From Weeksellaceae bacterium (GTDB lineage Bacteria; Bacteroidota; Bacteroidia; Flavobacteriales; Weeksellaceae), in contig JAIBEX010000017.1 in assembly GCA_019459455.1 (NCBI GenBank), forward strand, positions 1 through 52,746: a stretch of DNA of 52,746 nucleotides, in the 5' to 3' direction. Position 1 is the first letter of the stretch. Each line of letters opens with the position of its first letter. Shown piece by piece: positions 1-9,122 of this stretch. A program made the position numbers and the translations under genes. The notes beneath the pieces were generated by a model. It ran no database searches. It was given only the letters and a program-made list of their open reading frames with translations, and was not told where the DNA came from.

Positions 1-282
1 AGGTCGCCGGTTTATCCCGTTAGCCAGACGAGACCAGTCTTTTTCCATCCGCGACTGCAGGACACGGTCATCAATCAGTTATTTGGATGGGATTCTTGTT
101 TTTGGGAATGACGAAAAGCAGAAAACTGGAATCAGGCAGCAAGAGGGCTGGAAGCGTGGACCCATTTGCCAGATGCCAGAAACAAGATGCCGGAAGCGTT
201 AAGGTAAGGCGAGGGCGGAGTAAGAGCGGACAGCGGGAACCACAAATCGTAACGAAGCACGGAACTACTGCCTCCTTATATG
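1..282. other. Left-edge stretch without a confident gene
   Basis: No convincing complete gene is visible. On the minus strand a frame is open from about position 80 to the edge, with an ATG at 49 (reading MEKDWSRLANGINRRP at the edge). It could be the start of a minus-strand gene that continues outside the window, but no clear ribosome binding site precedes it. The plus-strand frames here look non-coding. I see no repeat or terminator I can support. Confidence 0.2.
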
Positions 283-1887
283 TTAAAACCTCGTCAGAAC
301 GCCCCAGTGGATCTTCGTGTCGCCGAACTTAATTTCATTGCCGAATTCGTTACCGTTGGAAATCTGGAAACTCATCAGCCCAATTGGCAGGAAGAAATTA
401 AAGCCAAGTCCGAAACTGTAGAGCTTCGGCTTCAGGTTTGCAACTTTGTTGTTGAGCTGTCCGTACTGGAGGAATACATCGAAAAAAGCCTGATTGCTCA
501 CAAGATAACGGTACTCAGCGGCACCGAAGAAATAGAAATCCGCAAACAGAGCATCCTCGTTGAACCCGCGGAGTGAATTCCAGCCGCCGAAACGGAGCAG
601 CTCATTGGTCGTAAGTTCGTTTTTTGAACTGAGAAGGGCTGATTCACCCTTGAGATTAAGGTAGTTGTTGCCCCTGATATGAAGGTTGTGTTCTGCCGAA
701 ATAAAGTAACGCATCTGGCTCGCATCAATGTCTTCCCTTGAGTAGTTTGTGGACAACATATCGGCCTCCGCACGGATCCTCGTTTGCTGGAGGAAAAGTT
801 CGATTTCGGTGGGTGCCGAGTAATCATACCAAAGTCCAATCCCTTTGCGGCTGTAGTCGGTACCCTGGGTGTAGAGCGAATCCAATACAGTGGAAGTTTC
901 AAACGTGCCTCGAAGTCCTATCTTCTGACGGTTGGAAAAATTATAATATACCGCCGGAAGCATTTTTACATTCGCAAAAGTAGAATCCTGACGGAAAATA
1001 TTCATGTTGACGCTGGCTCCTACATTGGATTGGAAAAGGTATGGAATGTCGGTCTTCAGGTCAAAAGTCTGGCCTTTGTCGGGATTGCGCTGCCAATACA
1101 GGGATATGCTTTCGAAGCCGTTAAATATGTTCCTGAAATTCACGTTTACCGTGCCGTTGAAGGAGAATTTGTCAGTTTTGTCGTTCCCGAAACCAAGCAT
1201 GCCGTCAAATGAGTTCACCTTTTTTTTCTGAAGGAAAAGATAAATATTGGTTGAGTCTTTGGTGAACAGCGTTTGCGGTGGACGTTCCAAAGTGACAAAA
1301 GGGTGGTTCTGCAGGCTCCTGTTGATCGCCAGCAGATTTTTGTCGTCATATCTCTTCGACTTGAATTCTTTTTCAAGGTTTTTGATGAATCTTTTAGGAA
1401 CTTTATCATACCCTTTCAGTACGAAACCGTCTATTTTCCGCTGCTGACTTTTGTTTACTGCAAGTTCCACCTCGGGAACACCGCCCTTCATTCCGAGATA
1501 TCTTGTTTTCACACGGCTGAAGGAATATCCAAGATCAATGTATTTTCTGTTGATGTCTTTCCTGGTTGAATCAAGGTTTTTAGTGTAGAATCCTCTGGTG
1601 CTTTTGAGGTCTGTGGCGACGGTATCCGACAGTTTCACGTGTGCTTGATTATAGTTCAGACCTTTGTCATAATAAATTTCTGTTCTGTTCGCCTCCGATT
1701 TAATATTCTTAAGTTCGGTGAAGAAATAATTATTTTGAGAAAGGGAATCCAGAAATCTTACTGCAGAAAGGGAATCTTTCACCACTTTCCGCTCATTGGT
1801 CCTTACATCCACGAGCCAAAATTCCTTCTGCTGCGCATTCATGAATACACATAACAGGAGAAACAATATTTTTAGGGCACGGCTCAC
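283..1887 (-). CDS. Omp85/BamA-TamA family outer membrane protein
   Basis: 534 residues, with a GTG start that gives a typical signal peptide (hydrophobic stretch 4-16, cleavage near MNAQ). Residues about 25-215 look like POTRA-type periplasmic repeats, and the rest is rich in alternating beta strands ending in an aromatic residue (…LTRF). The motif SLRGF near residue 440 matches the conserved (V/L)RGF loop of Omp85 barrels. The family inserts or exports proteins at the outer membrane; this one is shorter than BamA, so it is an accessory paralogue and its client is unknown. It lies 80 bases downstream of the SDR gene on the same strand and may be cotranscribed with it. Confidence 0.85.
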   Translation of the reverse strand: MSRALKILFLLLCVFMNAQQKEFWLVDVRTNERKVVKDSLSAVRFLDSLSQNNYFFTELKNIKSEANRTEIYYDKGLNYNQAHVKLSDTVATDLKSTRGFYTKNLDSTRKDINRKYIDLGYSFSRVKTRYLGMKGGVPEVELAVNKSQQRKIDGFVLKGYDKVPKRFIKNLEKEFKSKRYDDKNLLAINRSLQNHPFVTLERPPQTLFTKDSTNIYLFLQKKKVNSFDGMLGFGNDKTDKFSFNGTVNVNFRNIFNGFESISLYWQRNPDKGQTFDLKTDIPYLFQSNVGASVNMNIFRQDSTFANVKMLPAVYYNFSNRQKIGLRGTFETSTVLDSLYTQGTDYSRKGIGLWYDYSAPTEIELFLQQTRIRAEADMLSTNYSREDIDASQMRYFISAEHNLHIRGNNYLNLKGESALLSSKNELTTNELLRFGGWNSLRGFNEDALFADFYFFGAAEYRYLVSNQAFFDVFLQYGQLNNKVANLKPKLYSFGLGFNFFLPIGLMSFQISNGNEFGNEIKFGDTKIHWGVLTRF

Positions 1888-1967
1888 GCTTGATTGGGGA
1901 TAAGCAAAGAACGGATATTTTCAGTATTCATTGCGCTTTCTGGTAGACTGGAAAGGTCAAATCTCCC

Positions 1968-2771
1968 TCAGTCCAGTTTGTTGTACTTTTTCATGAGACT
2001 TTCGTAGAGATTCTGCGGTAAAAGCCATTTGAGTGGTACCCCGATTTTCTGTCCGAATTTCCCAAAATAGTAATGTGCCTTCCAGCGATCCTTTGCAATA
2101 AGTTTGTCGATATATTCAGCGACATCCACCGGTTCAGTTCCTTCATTCACATGCGAATTCATCAGTTCATATACTTTGTTGAATGTCTTTTGGTAGGGTT
2201 CGGAAACTGATGTCCGCACCCGGTTTTCGGCAATTTTTGTTTTAATGTCCCCCAAATGAAGCGAGCAGACCTGCACATTCCACGGATCAACTTCATACCT
2301 TATCGCTTCCGTTACCTTATCCAGCGCTGATTTTGATGCAGAATAAAATCCACGGAAAGGCAGACCCATTTCGCTGCCGATGCTTGAAATATTGATAATT
2401 TTTCCATCTTTCTGCATACGCATCGTGGGTAAAACGGCGGTCATCAGTTGCACCGCACCCACCAGGTTCAGGTTGAACACCTTCCAGATGTCCTCTTTAG
2501 TGGAATCCTCTATCGCACCAACCATTCCCATACCGGCGTTATTGATCAGAACATCAATCCTGCTACCGGTCTTTAAAACTTCAGCAATTGCTTTCTGAAC
2601 CTGTGTATGGTCTGTGATATCGGTCTGTAGGGTTTTAAAATAAAGGGATTCCACCGTTTTCCTGCTCAATCCGAATACCTGATGACCCTTTTTTCCCAAA
2701 TACTCTGCCAGGGCGAAGCCGATCCCGCTCGAAGTACCGGTAATGATGATTGTTTTTCTGTTGCTGTTCAT
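1968..2771 (-). CDS. SDR family short-chain oxidoreductase
   Basis: 267 residues from ATG 2771, chosen because it sits 2 bases after the aroA stop and starts directly before the Rossmann strand. The nucleotide-binding motif TGTSSGIG lies at about residues 11-18, NNAG at about 80, the catalytic Ser in the ISSIGS segment, and YxxSK (YSASK) at about 145. It is therefore a classical NAD(P)-dependent dehydrogenase/reductase. The substrate cannot be read from sequence. A longer reading frame upstream overlaps aroA and is less likely. The position suggests cotranscription with aroA. Confidence 0.88.
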   Translation of the reverse strand: MNSNRKTIIITGTSSGIGFALAEYLGKKGHQVFGLSRKTVESLYFKTLQTDITDHTQVQKAIAEVLKTGSRIDVLINNAGMGMVGAIEDSTKEDIWKVFNLNLVGAVQLMTAVLPTMRMQKDGKIINISSIGSEMGLPFRGFYSASKSALDKVTEAIRYEVDPWNVQVCSLHLGDIKTKIAENRVRTSVSEPYQKTFNKVYELMNSHVNEGTEPVDVAEYIDKLIAKDRWKAHYYFGKFGQKIGVPLKWLLPQNLYESLMKKYNKLD

Positions 2772-2773
2772 TC

Positions 2774-4009
2774 TTAATCGTTTTGCTGCGTCAGACATTC
2801 TTTTATATCCGACCAAAAATCAGGATAGGATTTATCCACAACCTGTTCATTTTCTATTGTCAGTTCCTTAATAAGACAGAACGGTGCGAAACTCATCGCC
2901 ATACGGTGATCGTTATAAGTTTCAATGACAATGTCATCATTGGGTTCAAAAAATTTTACCGAACAAATGGAGTCCTCCGTAATCCCGGCAATACATCCAA
3001 TTTTAAAGAGCTCATTTTTCAGGGCCTGCAGCCGGTCGGTTTCCTTAATCTTCAGTGTTTCAAGACCGGTAATCTCAAATGGGATGTACAGGGCTGCGGC
3101 TGTTACACAAATGGTCTGGGCGATATCAGGAGTATCATTCAAATCCAGGACAATCTTTTCTGGAAGTTTGAAATTGTTTTCCGCCAAAAGGGAAATTTTG
3201 GCTTCCGCACCTTCTGAAATGGTGTTCACACCGAAGAATTCCCAAAAGATTTCCTTCACAACGGAATCACCCTGCAGGGAATACGGTTTGAAGCTTTTTA
3301 GATTAATGCATCCTCGGCCAATGGCAGCCAGGGAGTAGTAATAGGAAGCGGAACTCCAGTCGCTTTCAACAACAAAGGGTATTATTTGCGAGTTTTTTTC
3401 TGTCTGAATATTTGGAGCTATTCTGATCAGATTATCTTCCCAGACATTGGAAATACCAATGCTTCTTAAAATCTTCAGCGTCATTTCAAGATACGGGATA
3501 GAGGTTATTTTCCCTTCCAGGATAATGTTCAAACCATTCTCCAGTTTAGCACCGATTAACATGAGAGAAGTAATGAACTGGCTTGAAATATTTGCCGCGA
3601 TTTGAACAGTATTTTTCTCCAGTTTTTTACCAACAATTTTTAGAGGAGGAAAACCGTCGTTTTCTAAATAATGAATTTCCGCACCCAACTCCTTTAAGGC
3701 ATCTACCAGAGGCTTGATCGGACGCTGTTTCATTCTTGCCGAACCGGTGATGATGGTCGTTCTGCCCTCCTGGATGGCAAAGTACGAAGTCAGAAAGCGC
3801 ATGGCAGTACCCGCGTGATGCACATCAATGGTGTCAGAAAGGTTTTCCAGTGCTTGCTGAAGAAGAAGGGTGTCCTGCGAGTCGGAAAGGTTTTCAATCC
3901 TGATATTGTGAAAAAGGGCATGCAGAATCAGCAAACGGTTCGAGATGCTCTTCGAACCGTTAATTTCAATGGTTTGGTTGCTGATGATGTTGGATTTTGG
4001 AAGAATCAT
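2774..4009 (-). CDS. aroA: 3-phosphoshikimate 1-carboxyvinyltransferase (EPSP synthase)
   Basis: 411 residues, close to the usual 420-430. It transfers enolpyruvyl from PEP to shikimate-3-phosphate in chorismate and aromatic amino acid synthesis. Visible motifs are GSKSISNR at about 18-25 (shikimate-3-phosphate binding; the usual Pro before Gly is Asn here), AGTAMRFLTS at about 65, QRPIKPL at about 93, NDTPDIAQT near 292, KETDRL near 323 and YNDHRMAMSF near 363. The start ATG overlaps the stop codon of a 26-codon ORF (ATGA). The neighbours MazG and SDR do not belong to the shikimate pathway. Confidence 0.95.
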   Translation of the reverse strand: MILPKSNIISNQTIEINGSKSISNRLLILHALFHNIRIENLSDSQDTLLLQQALENLSDTIDVHHAGTAMRFLTSYFAIQEGRTTIITGSARMKQRPIKPLVDALKELGAEIHYLENDGFPPLKIVGKKLEKNTVQIAANISSQFITSLMLIGAKLENGLNIILEGKITSIPYLEMTLKILRSIGISNVWEDNLIRIAPNIQTEKNSQIIPFVVESDWSSASYYYSLAAIGRGCINLKSFKPYSLQGDSVVKEIFWEFFGVNTISEGAEAKISLLAENNFKLPEKIVLDLNDTPDIAQTICVTAAALYIPFEITGLETLKIKETDRLQALKNELFKIGCIAGITEDSICSVKFFEPNDDIVIETYNDHRMAMSFAPFCLIKELTIENEQVVDKSYPDFWSDIKECLTQQND

Positions 4010-4086
4010 TTGCTGTAATATACTTTTCCGTCCTGATTGGTGTATCCATAAAACTTTCCGTTCCGATCAAATGATGGTATGACCAT
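4006..4086 (-). CDS. Possible 26-residue leader ORF coupled to aroA
   Basis: An ATG at 4086 opens a 26-codon frame (MVIPSFDRNGKFYGYTNQDG… ending YYSK) whose TGA overlaps the aroA ATG as ATGA. That arrangement is typical of translational coupling. Its composition, rich in Asn, Gly and Tyr, looks protein-like rather than random. I do not recognise the peptide. It could be a small protein, a leader that sets aroA translation, or the last piece of a lost gene. Confidence 0.35.
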   Translation of the reverse strand: MVIPSFDRNGKFYGYTNQDGKVYYSK

Positions 4087-4129
4087 AGTGAAAAGGGAAT
4101 AAAAATACAGGGAAGATGGATTTCTTTAT

Positions 4130-4459
4130 CTATGGTTTTAATTTTTTATTGTTTTGATGGCGGCCTGCGTCACGTTCTGTTTTCAGTTTCATTTTTTTAT
4201 CAAAAGCCTCCTGCAAATCAGTTCCGGTCTGGTTGGCCAGGCATAAGGTAACAAATAAAACATCGGCTAATTCCTCTCCTAAGTCTTTCAGTTTGTCCGA
4301 GTCTTTTTCGCTCTGTTCTCCATACCTTCTTGCGATGATGCGCGAAACCTCACCCACTTCCTCGGTCAGCATGGCCATATTGGTCAGCTCATTGAAGTAG
4401 CGTACACCCACGGTCTGTATCCAGTCGTCCACCTGTTTCTGAAGATTGGTAATTTCCAT
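4130..4459 (-). CDS. MazG-like nucleotide pyrophosphohydrolase
   Basis: 109 residues, the size of single-domain all-alpha NTP pyrophosphatases. The metal-binding signatures EEVGEVSR (about 32-39) and EELADVLF (about 62-69) match the MazG/dCTPase-like fold, which hydrolyses nucleoside triphosphates to monophosphate and PPi, usually as house-cleaning. It lies 25 bases after the upstream lipoprotein gene on the same strand, so it is probably in the operon leading to aroA. The exact substrate is not predictable. Confidence 0.85.
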   Translation of the reverse strand: MEITNLQKQVDDWIQTVGVRYFNELTNMAMLTEEVGEVSRIIARRYGEQSEKDSDKLKDLGEELADVLFVTLCLANQTGTDLQEAFDKKMKLKTERDAGRHQNNKKLKP

Positions 4460-4484
4460 TTAATTTTATTGCGCTGAAAGATAA

Positions 4485-5885
4485 TTATTGATAGGCTCCC
4501 AGTGTCGGACTCACGATACGTGAAATCTTTACAATATCCAATGGAACAGTGGCCGCAATGGCTAAACTTCCTTTTCCCTTGGCCTGAGAATCTGCTGCCA
4601 GCCGTAAATTCATCTTTTCCGTATAATAATCCTTGAATTTGGGATCAATATTTTTATAGGAACTGATAATGTTGGGATTTCCGTCAAAAACAAAGCCGGC
4701 AGATGCGTCATACTTCAACAGTGAGTTTTGTATCCCATACGTGAACACCTGTCCGGTCAGCGGTATCAACTGAACCGCATTCGGGCCCCGGGTATAGAGG
4801 ATGGAGTTACCGATGTTCAGGTTCAGTGCTCCGGTTTCGGTCTGGCCGCTGCTGTTGGTCCATTCATTAGATGCATACATTGCCAAAGCACTACCTGTCG
4901 CGGTAAGCTGCCAGTAATTCGCCAGCGTAGAGTGGATGATGTTATAGGTTCCACCCTTAAAAATCCCAAAAGCTGCATTCTGACAGTTGTTCACTACAAG
5001 ATTTTCAGCGTTCACGGTGGAATTAACTGCGTGGATTCCGTATTCATCAAAAGTATGAATGATGGTATTCTTGATGGTGGCTGTTGCCTGCCGTAAATCG
5101 AGTCCCCTGATTCCCCCAAAGATTCTGGCGTAGTTCAGGTTCAGGTTAGACCCGGCTTCAAACAGCATGGAATTCCAGTTCTTTGGTATTGTGTCATATT
5201 TTGGGTCATTCCGGTCACCACGGATGGTTACTTCGCTGTTCAAATCACCGTTAACATTTACTGTTGCTCCACCGGCCACTTTCATTCCGCTGTTCTTAAA
5301 GAAATATACTTTGGTGCCCTGCTCTATGTTCAGTATGGCCCCCGTTGCAAGGGAAAGGTCTCCGTAAATTATTTTCGCTTTGTCATCCGTCCAGGTTGTA
5401 TTGCCGGTCAGAATATTTGGATTGGTAGGAGTCTGTACAAAAAATTCTGCATCCTGTACCACAGAAAAGAGGGTGACGTGCTGCTTACCCACGGGGGTTG
5501 TAAAGTTGATGCGGTCTTCCGCAATGGCTTCGGGGCCGGAGGCAGTGGGCGCTATTTCAACAAAAATATAAAGGCTGTCTTTTTTCCTAATGGGTACATT
5601 TGTAAAAGAATGTCCCGATTTCCCATCTACGTTGATCCTGTAAAGGGAGGAGGCTCCCCGTGCCAGTTCGATTTGAGGAATCATAATGTCACGGTCCTCG
5701 TCATTGTACACCTTTACAGCGTAGGATTCAGAACGGACCTGGTTATATACAGTATCGCAGAAAACGGTATCTTTTGAAAACCGTAATTTCTCTGTAGGTG
5801 GATCAAAGGTGATTTCGTCCCTGTTACAGGAGATGGTCAGTAGGCCGATCCAGAAGAGGGCAGCAAGCAATATTTTCAGTTTCAT
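4485..5885 (-). CDS. Lipoprotein with beta-helix-like repeats, function unknown
   Basis: 466 residues. The N-terminus is a lipoprotein signal (hydrophobic 5-16, lipobox LTISC with Cys20). The middle, about 160-400, contains many short strands with Asn and Gly turns (for example GGATVNVNGDLNSEVTIRG), which suggests a right-handed parallel beta helix like those in surface polysaccharide-active or adhesion proteins. No catalytic motif is recognised. It is the first gene of the minus-strand cluster that leads to aroA. A TAAATTTG box at 5914-5907 lies just upstream. Confidence 0.7.
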   Translation of the reverse strand: MKLKILLAALFWIGLLTISCNRDEITFDPPTEKLRFSKDTVFCDTVYNQVRSESYAVKVYNDEDRDIMIPQIELARGASSLYRINVDGKSGHSFTNVPIRKKDSLYIFVEIAPTASGPEAIAEDRINFTTPVGKQHVTLFSVVQDAEFFVQTPTNPNILTGNTTWTDDKAKIIYGDLSLATGAILNIEQGTKVYFFKNSGMKVAGGATVNVNGDLNSEVTIRGDRNDPKYDTIPKNWNSMLFEAGSNLNLNYARIFGGIRGLDLRQATATIKNTIIHTFDEYGIHAVNSTVNAENLVVNNCQNAAFGIFKGGTYNIIHSTLANYWQLTATGSALAMYASNEWTNSSGQTETGALNLNIGNSILYTRGPNAVQLIPLTGQVFTYGIQNSLLKYDASAGFVFDGNPNIISSYKNIDPKFKDYYTEKMNLRLAADSQAKGKGSLAIAATVPLDIVKISRIVSPTLGAYQ

Positions 5886-5906
5886 TGTGCAGAATTATAT
5901 AGATTC

Positions 5907-5914
5907 CAAATTTA
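5907..5914 (-). promoter_or_regulatory. Candidate -7 box for the lipoprotein-mazG-aroA cluster
   Basis: On the minus strand this reads TAAATTTG, matching the Bacteroidota -7 consensus TAnnTTTG, 21 bases upstream of the lipoprotein ATG. I see no TTG at the expected -33 distance, so this rests on the -7 box and its position. Confidence 0.45.
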
Positions 5915-5960
5915 ACAAAAAAAGCCGGGATTTAATATTCTAAAAAAAGACCTTAGGGTG

Positions 5961-5990
5961 TTGCAAATTAAAATATAATTAGTATTTTTG
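5961..5990 (+). promoter_or_regulatory. Bacteroidota-type promoter of rpmE2
   Basis: TTG at 5961-5963, 19 bases, then TATTTTTG at 5983-5990. This is a complete -33/-7 pair of the Bacteroidota primary sigma factor type. It leaves an A+T-rich leader of roughly 75 bases before the bL31 start. Confidence 0.7.
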
Positions 5991-6069
5991 CACTCTAAAA
6001 TTCAGCAGAGAAAGATCCATTACTTATTTCAACGCTAATTTTTTATAATTAATTTAAATTTAATAAGTT

Positions 6070-6321
6070 ATGAAAAAAGGAATCCACCCTGAAAATTATA
6101 GACTTGTTGTTTTCAAAGATATGAGTAACGACGAGATGTTTATTAGCAAGTCAACTGCTGAGACCAAAGACGTTATTGAGTATGAAGGAGAAACATTTCC
6201 TCTGATCAAAATGGAAATCTCTTCAACTTCACACCCTTTCTATACAGGTAAAACCAAATTAGTTGATACTGCAGGACGGGTAGATAAGTTCATGAACAAG
6301 TACAAGAAATTCGCGAAATAA
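6070..6321 (+). CDS. rpmE2: 50S ribosomal protein L31 type B (bL31B)
   Basis: 83 residues, the normal length for type B L31. The start [20 protein letters not shown] and the segment [23 protein letters not shown] are diagnostic. It lacks the CxxC zinc cysteines of the A type, so it is the zinc-independent form. It is monocistronic, with its own promoter (5961-5990) and a terminator 21 bases after the stop. Confidence 0.97.
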   Translation: MKKGIHPENYRLVVFKDMSNDEMFISKSTAETKDVIEYEGETFPLIKMEISSTSHPFYTGKTKLVDTAGRVDKFMNKYKKFAK

Positions 6322-6342
6322 TTTACGGGTTTTAAGAATATT

Positions 6343-6375
6343 AAAAGTCTTTCAAATTTTTGAAAGACTTTTTTT
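6343..6375 (+). terminator. Rho-independent terminator of rpmE2
   Basis: A 12-base stem (AAAAGTCTTTCA at 6343-6354 with TGAAAGACTTTT at 6361-6372) and a 6-base loop are followed by a T run. Confidence 0.85.
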
Positions 6376-6379
6376 ATTG

Positions 6380-6387
6380 TAAATTTG
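6380..6387 (+). promoter_or_regulatory. Candidate -7 box for the GlmU-like gene
   Basis: TAAATTTG, matching TAnnTTTG, lies directly after the rpmE2 terminator and 43 bases before the next start codon. No TTG at the ideal distance is evident. Confidence 0.45.
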
Positions 6388-6430
6388 GGCCTGTTTTAAA
6401 AGTTCACTGTTAACTTCAAACCAATTCAGC

Positions 6431-7591
6431 ATGCAGCTTGTTTTCTCTGACGCCCAATATTGGGAAGAGTTCCTTCCGCTAACCTTTACGAGGCCCACCG
6501 CCGAAATGCGCTGTGGTATCCTCACTTTTTCGGAGAGGTGGCAGAAACTGCTTGGAATTTATGACGTTTCTTATTTCACAGAGAATTACCTTCAGCAAAA
6601 ATTCGTCAAGCCGGAATTAAGGGAAAGCCTTTTGCTGGTCCCTAATTTTCTTCCATCGGAAAAAGTGCTGAACCAAATCCGTGAGCTAAAGCAGGGGGAG
6701 GCTTTGGTCTATGAAAACGAACTGCTGGCAGCGAAGGTCAATATGAAGGATTTTTCATTAAGTCAGATTGAGAAGATGACCGATATAGAAGAAGAGCTGA
6801 TGTTCTTTAAAAAGCCAACGGACCTTTTCTCGCACAATGCAAAAGCCATTGATTTTGATTTTGAACTTTTAACAAAAGACCGGGTTTCCCAGGAACTTTC
6901 GTCCACCAATGGATTCCTCGGCGACAAAAGGGATCTTTTCATAGAGGAAGGTGCTTCTGTTGAATTTTCAACCATCAACTGCAAGATGGGGAAGATTTAT
7001 ATCGGCAGGGATGCTGAAGTCATGGAAGGGTGTAACCTCCGTGGACCTATTGCACTTTGCGAAGGTTCCAAATTCAACCTTGGAGCAAAAATTTATGGTG
7101 AAACCACCGTGGGGCCACATTCCAAGGTCGGTGGTGAAGTCAATAACGTGGTCATCTTCGGTTATTCCAATAAAGGTCATGACGGTTTTATCGGAAACTC
7201 CGTGATTGGTGAATGGTGTAATCTGGGTGCAGATACCAATTCCTCCAACCTCAAAAATAACTATTCTACAGTGAAACTCTGGAATTACCGGCTAAAAAGC
7301 TTTGAGGATACCGGTCTGCAGTTTTGTGGCCTCATTATGGGAGACCATTCCAAGGCTGCTATTAACACGCAGTTTAATACCGGGACCGTTGTCGGTGTGG
7401 CCGGAAACATCTTCAGAGCTGGATTTCCGCCAAATTTTATTCCGAATTTCAGTTGGGGCGGAATGGATGGTGACGACAGGTTTCAAATCAATAAAGCATG
7501 CGAAGTAGCTGAACGCGTGATGGCTAGACGTAAAGTGATGATCACCGACGAAGACCGCGCGATATTCAAATTTATTTATACTGAATACTGA
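6431..7591 (+). CDS. GlmU-like sugar nucleotidyltransferase/acyltransferase
   Basis: 386 residues. The N-terminal part, about 1-160, resembles a reduced nucleotidyltransferase domain that lacks the canonical GlmU start LAAGxGTRM. From about 165 there are left-handed beta-helix hexapeptides (for example IYIGRDAEVMEG, VGPHSKVGGEVNNVVIFGYS, NSVIGEWCNLGADT). This is the alternative GlmU-like family common in Bacteroidota, probably acting in UDP-GlcNAc or related sugar-nucleotide metabolism. The missing glycine-rich loop makes uridylyltransferase activity uncertain. Confidence 0.8.
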   Translation: MQLVFSDAQYWEEFLPLTFTRPTAEMRCGILTFSERWQKLLGIYDVSYFTENYLQQKFVKPELRESLLLVPNFLPSEKVLNQIRELKQGEALVYENELLAAKVNMKDFSLSQIEKMTDIEEELMFFKKPTDLFSHNAKAIDFDFELLTKDRVSQELSSTNGFLGDKRDLFIEEGASVEFSTINCKMGKIYIGRDAEVMEGCNLRGPIALCEGSKFNLGAKIYGETTVGPHSKVGGEVNNVVIFGYSNKGHDGFIGNSVIGEWCNLGADTNSSNLKNNYSTVKLWNYRLKSFEDTGLQFCGLIMGDHSKAAINTQFNTGTVVGVAGNIFRAGFPPNFIPNFSWGGMDGDDRFQINKACEVAERVMARRKVMITDEDRAIFKFIYTEY

Positions 7592-7637
7592 TCTTTTCCA
7601 CCAAAGATAAAAATTTCCTTTTTTAAGAAAAAAACCG

Positions 7638-7645
7638 TAATTTTG
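7638..7645 (+). promoter_or_regulatory. Candidate -7 box of guaB
   Basis: TAATTTTG fits TAnnTTTG and lies 14 bases before the guaB ATG, which implies a very short leader. No ideal -33 TTG is seen. Confidence 0.45.
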
Positions 7646-7659
7646 CAAAGAAAGTATAG

Positions 7660-9120
7660 ATGTCTATCCACAGCAAAATTGTAGAAACGGCCATCACTTT
7701 CGATGACGTTCTTCTGATCCCCGCTTATTCGGAAGTATTACCGAATCAGGTATCCCTAAAATCCCGCCTTTCCGATAAAATTACGCTTAACGTACCGATT
7801 GTTTCCGCTGCTATGGATACGGTTACAGAATCCGATATGGCCATTGCACTCGCAAGGGTGGGCGGAATCGGTTTCATTCACAAAAACATGCCTATTGAAG
7901 AGCAGGCGGCTCAGGTTTATCGTGTAAAACGTTCTGAAAACGGAATGATTACCGACCCTGTGACCTTGTCCAAGGACCATACCTTAGCCGAAGCCAAGGA
8001 AATGATGGCGAATTTTAAAATTTCCGGACTTCCGGTGGTCGATGCAGAAAATAAACTGATTGGCATCATCACAAACCGCGACGTCAAGTATCAGGAAAAT
8101 CTCAATGCCAGGGTTGAAGAATTGATGACAAAGGATAATCTGATTACCTCCGACAAGGAGACCAATCTGGAACAGGCCAAGGAAATCCTCCTCACGAGTC
8201 GTGTTGAGAAACTGCCGATTGTAGATAAGTCCTTTAAACTCGTAGGACTCATCACCATAAAAGATATTGACAACCAACTTGAATATCCCAATGCCAACAA
8301 AGACCAGAGCGGAAGACTGATTGTTGGAGCGGGGGTCGGAGTTGGTGAAGACACCCTGGACCGTGTTGCCGCTCTTGTTGAAGCAGGAGTTGACATTATT
8401 GCGGTGGATTCTGCACATGGGCACTCAAAAGGGGTGCTTGATAAGATTTCTGAAATCCGAAAAAACTTTCCTGAGCTGGATATCGTGGGAGGAAACATCG
8501 TAACCGCCGAAGGGGCAAAGGATTTGGTTAAAGCAGGCGCTAACGTATTGAAAGTGGGCGTAGGTCCCGGTTCCATTTGCACAACGAGGGTGGTTGCCGG
8601 CGTCGGGGTTCCACAGCTCTCCGCCATCTATAATGTTTTTGAATACGCAAAAAGTAAAAATGTCGCGGTTATCGCCGATGGGGGAATCAAACTTTCCGGT
8701 GATATTGTGAAGGCCCTGGCTTCCGGAGCAAATGCAGTGATGCTGGGCTCACTTTTGGCTGGAACGGATGAGGCTCCAGGCGAAGAGATCATCTTCCAGG
8801 GAAGAAAATTTAAATCCTATCAGGGAATGGGCAGCCTGTCCGCAATGAGAAGAGGCGGTAAGGAGAGATATTTCCAGAGTGAGGCCAAAAAATTCGTTCC
8901 CGAGGGAATCGAAGGCAGGGTTCCACACAAAGGTAAGCTTGAAGATGTGGTGTTCCAGTTGACCGGAGGTATTAGGGCCGGAATGGGTTACTGTGGTACC
9001 AAAGATATTGATACCCTGCAGAAGGACGGAAAAATGGTCATGATTACCGGCAGCGGTTTGAAAGAGTCACATCCGCACGATGTCATCATCACGCAGGAGG
9101 CACCGAATTATTCCCTTTAA
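7660..9120 (+). CDS. guaB: Inosine-5'-monophosphate dehydrogenase
   Basis: 486 residues, full length. It oxidises IMP to XMP with NAD+, the committed step of GMP synthesis. The barrel start [16 protein letters not shown], two CBS domains (about 95-210), the catalytic loop GPGSICTTR with Cys307, the phosphate-binding [10 protein letters not shown], and the flap [10 protein letters not shown] are all present. Residues around the active site look intact. The next gene starts 2 bases after the stop, so they are probably cotranscribed. Confidence 0.97.
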   Translation: MSIHSKIVETAITFDDVLLIPAYSEVLPNQVSLKSRLSDKITLNVPIVSAAMDTVTESDMAIALARVGGIGFIHKNMPIEEQAAQVYRVKRSENGMITDPVTLSKDHTLAEAKEMMANFKISGLPVVDAENKLIGIITNRDVKYQENLNARVEELMTKDNLITSDKETNLEQAKEILLTSRVEKLPIVDKSFKLVGLITIKDIDNQLEYPNANKDQSGRLIVGAGVGVGEDTLDRVAALVEAGVDIIAVDSAHGHSKGVLDKISEIRKNFPELDIVGGNIVTAEGAKDLVKAGANVLKVGVGPGSICTTRVVAGVGVPQLSAIYNVFEYAKSKNVAVIADGGIKLSGDIVKALASGANAVMLGSLLAGTDEAPGEEIIFQGRKFKSYQGMGSLSAMRRGGKERYFQSEAKKFVPEGIEGRVPHKGKLEDVVFQLTGGIRAGMGYCGTKDIDTLQKDGKMVMITGSGLKESHPHDVIITQEAPNYSL

Positions 9121-9122
9121 TT

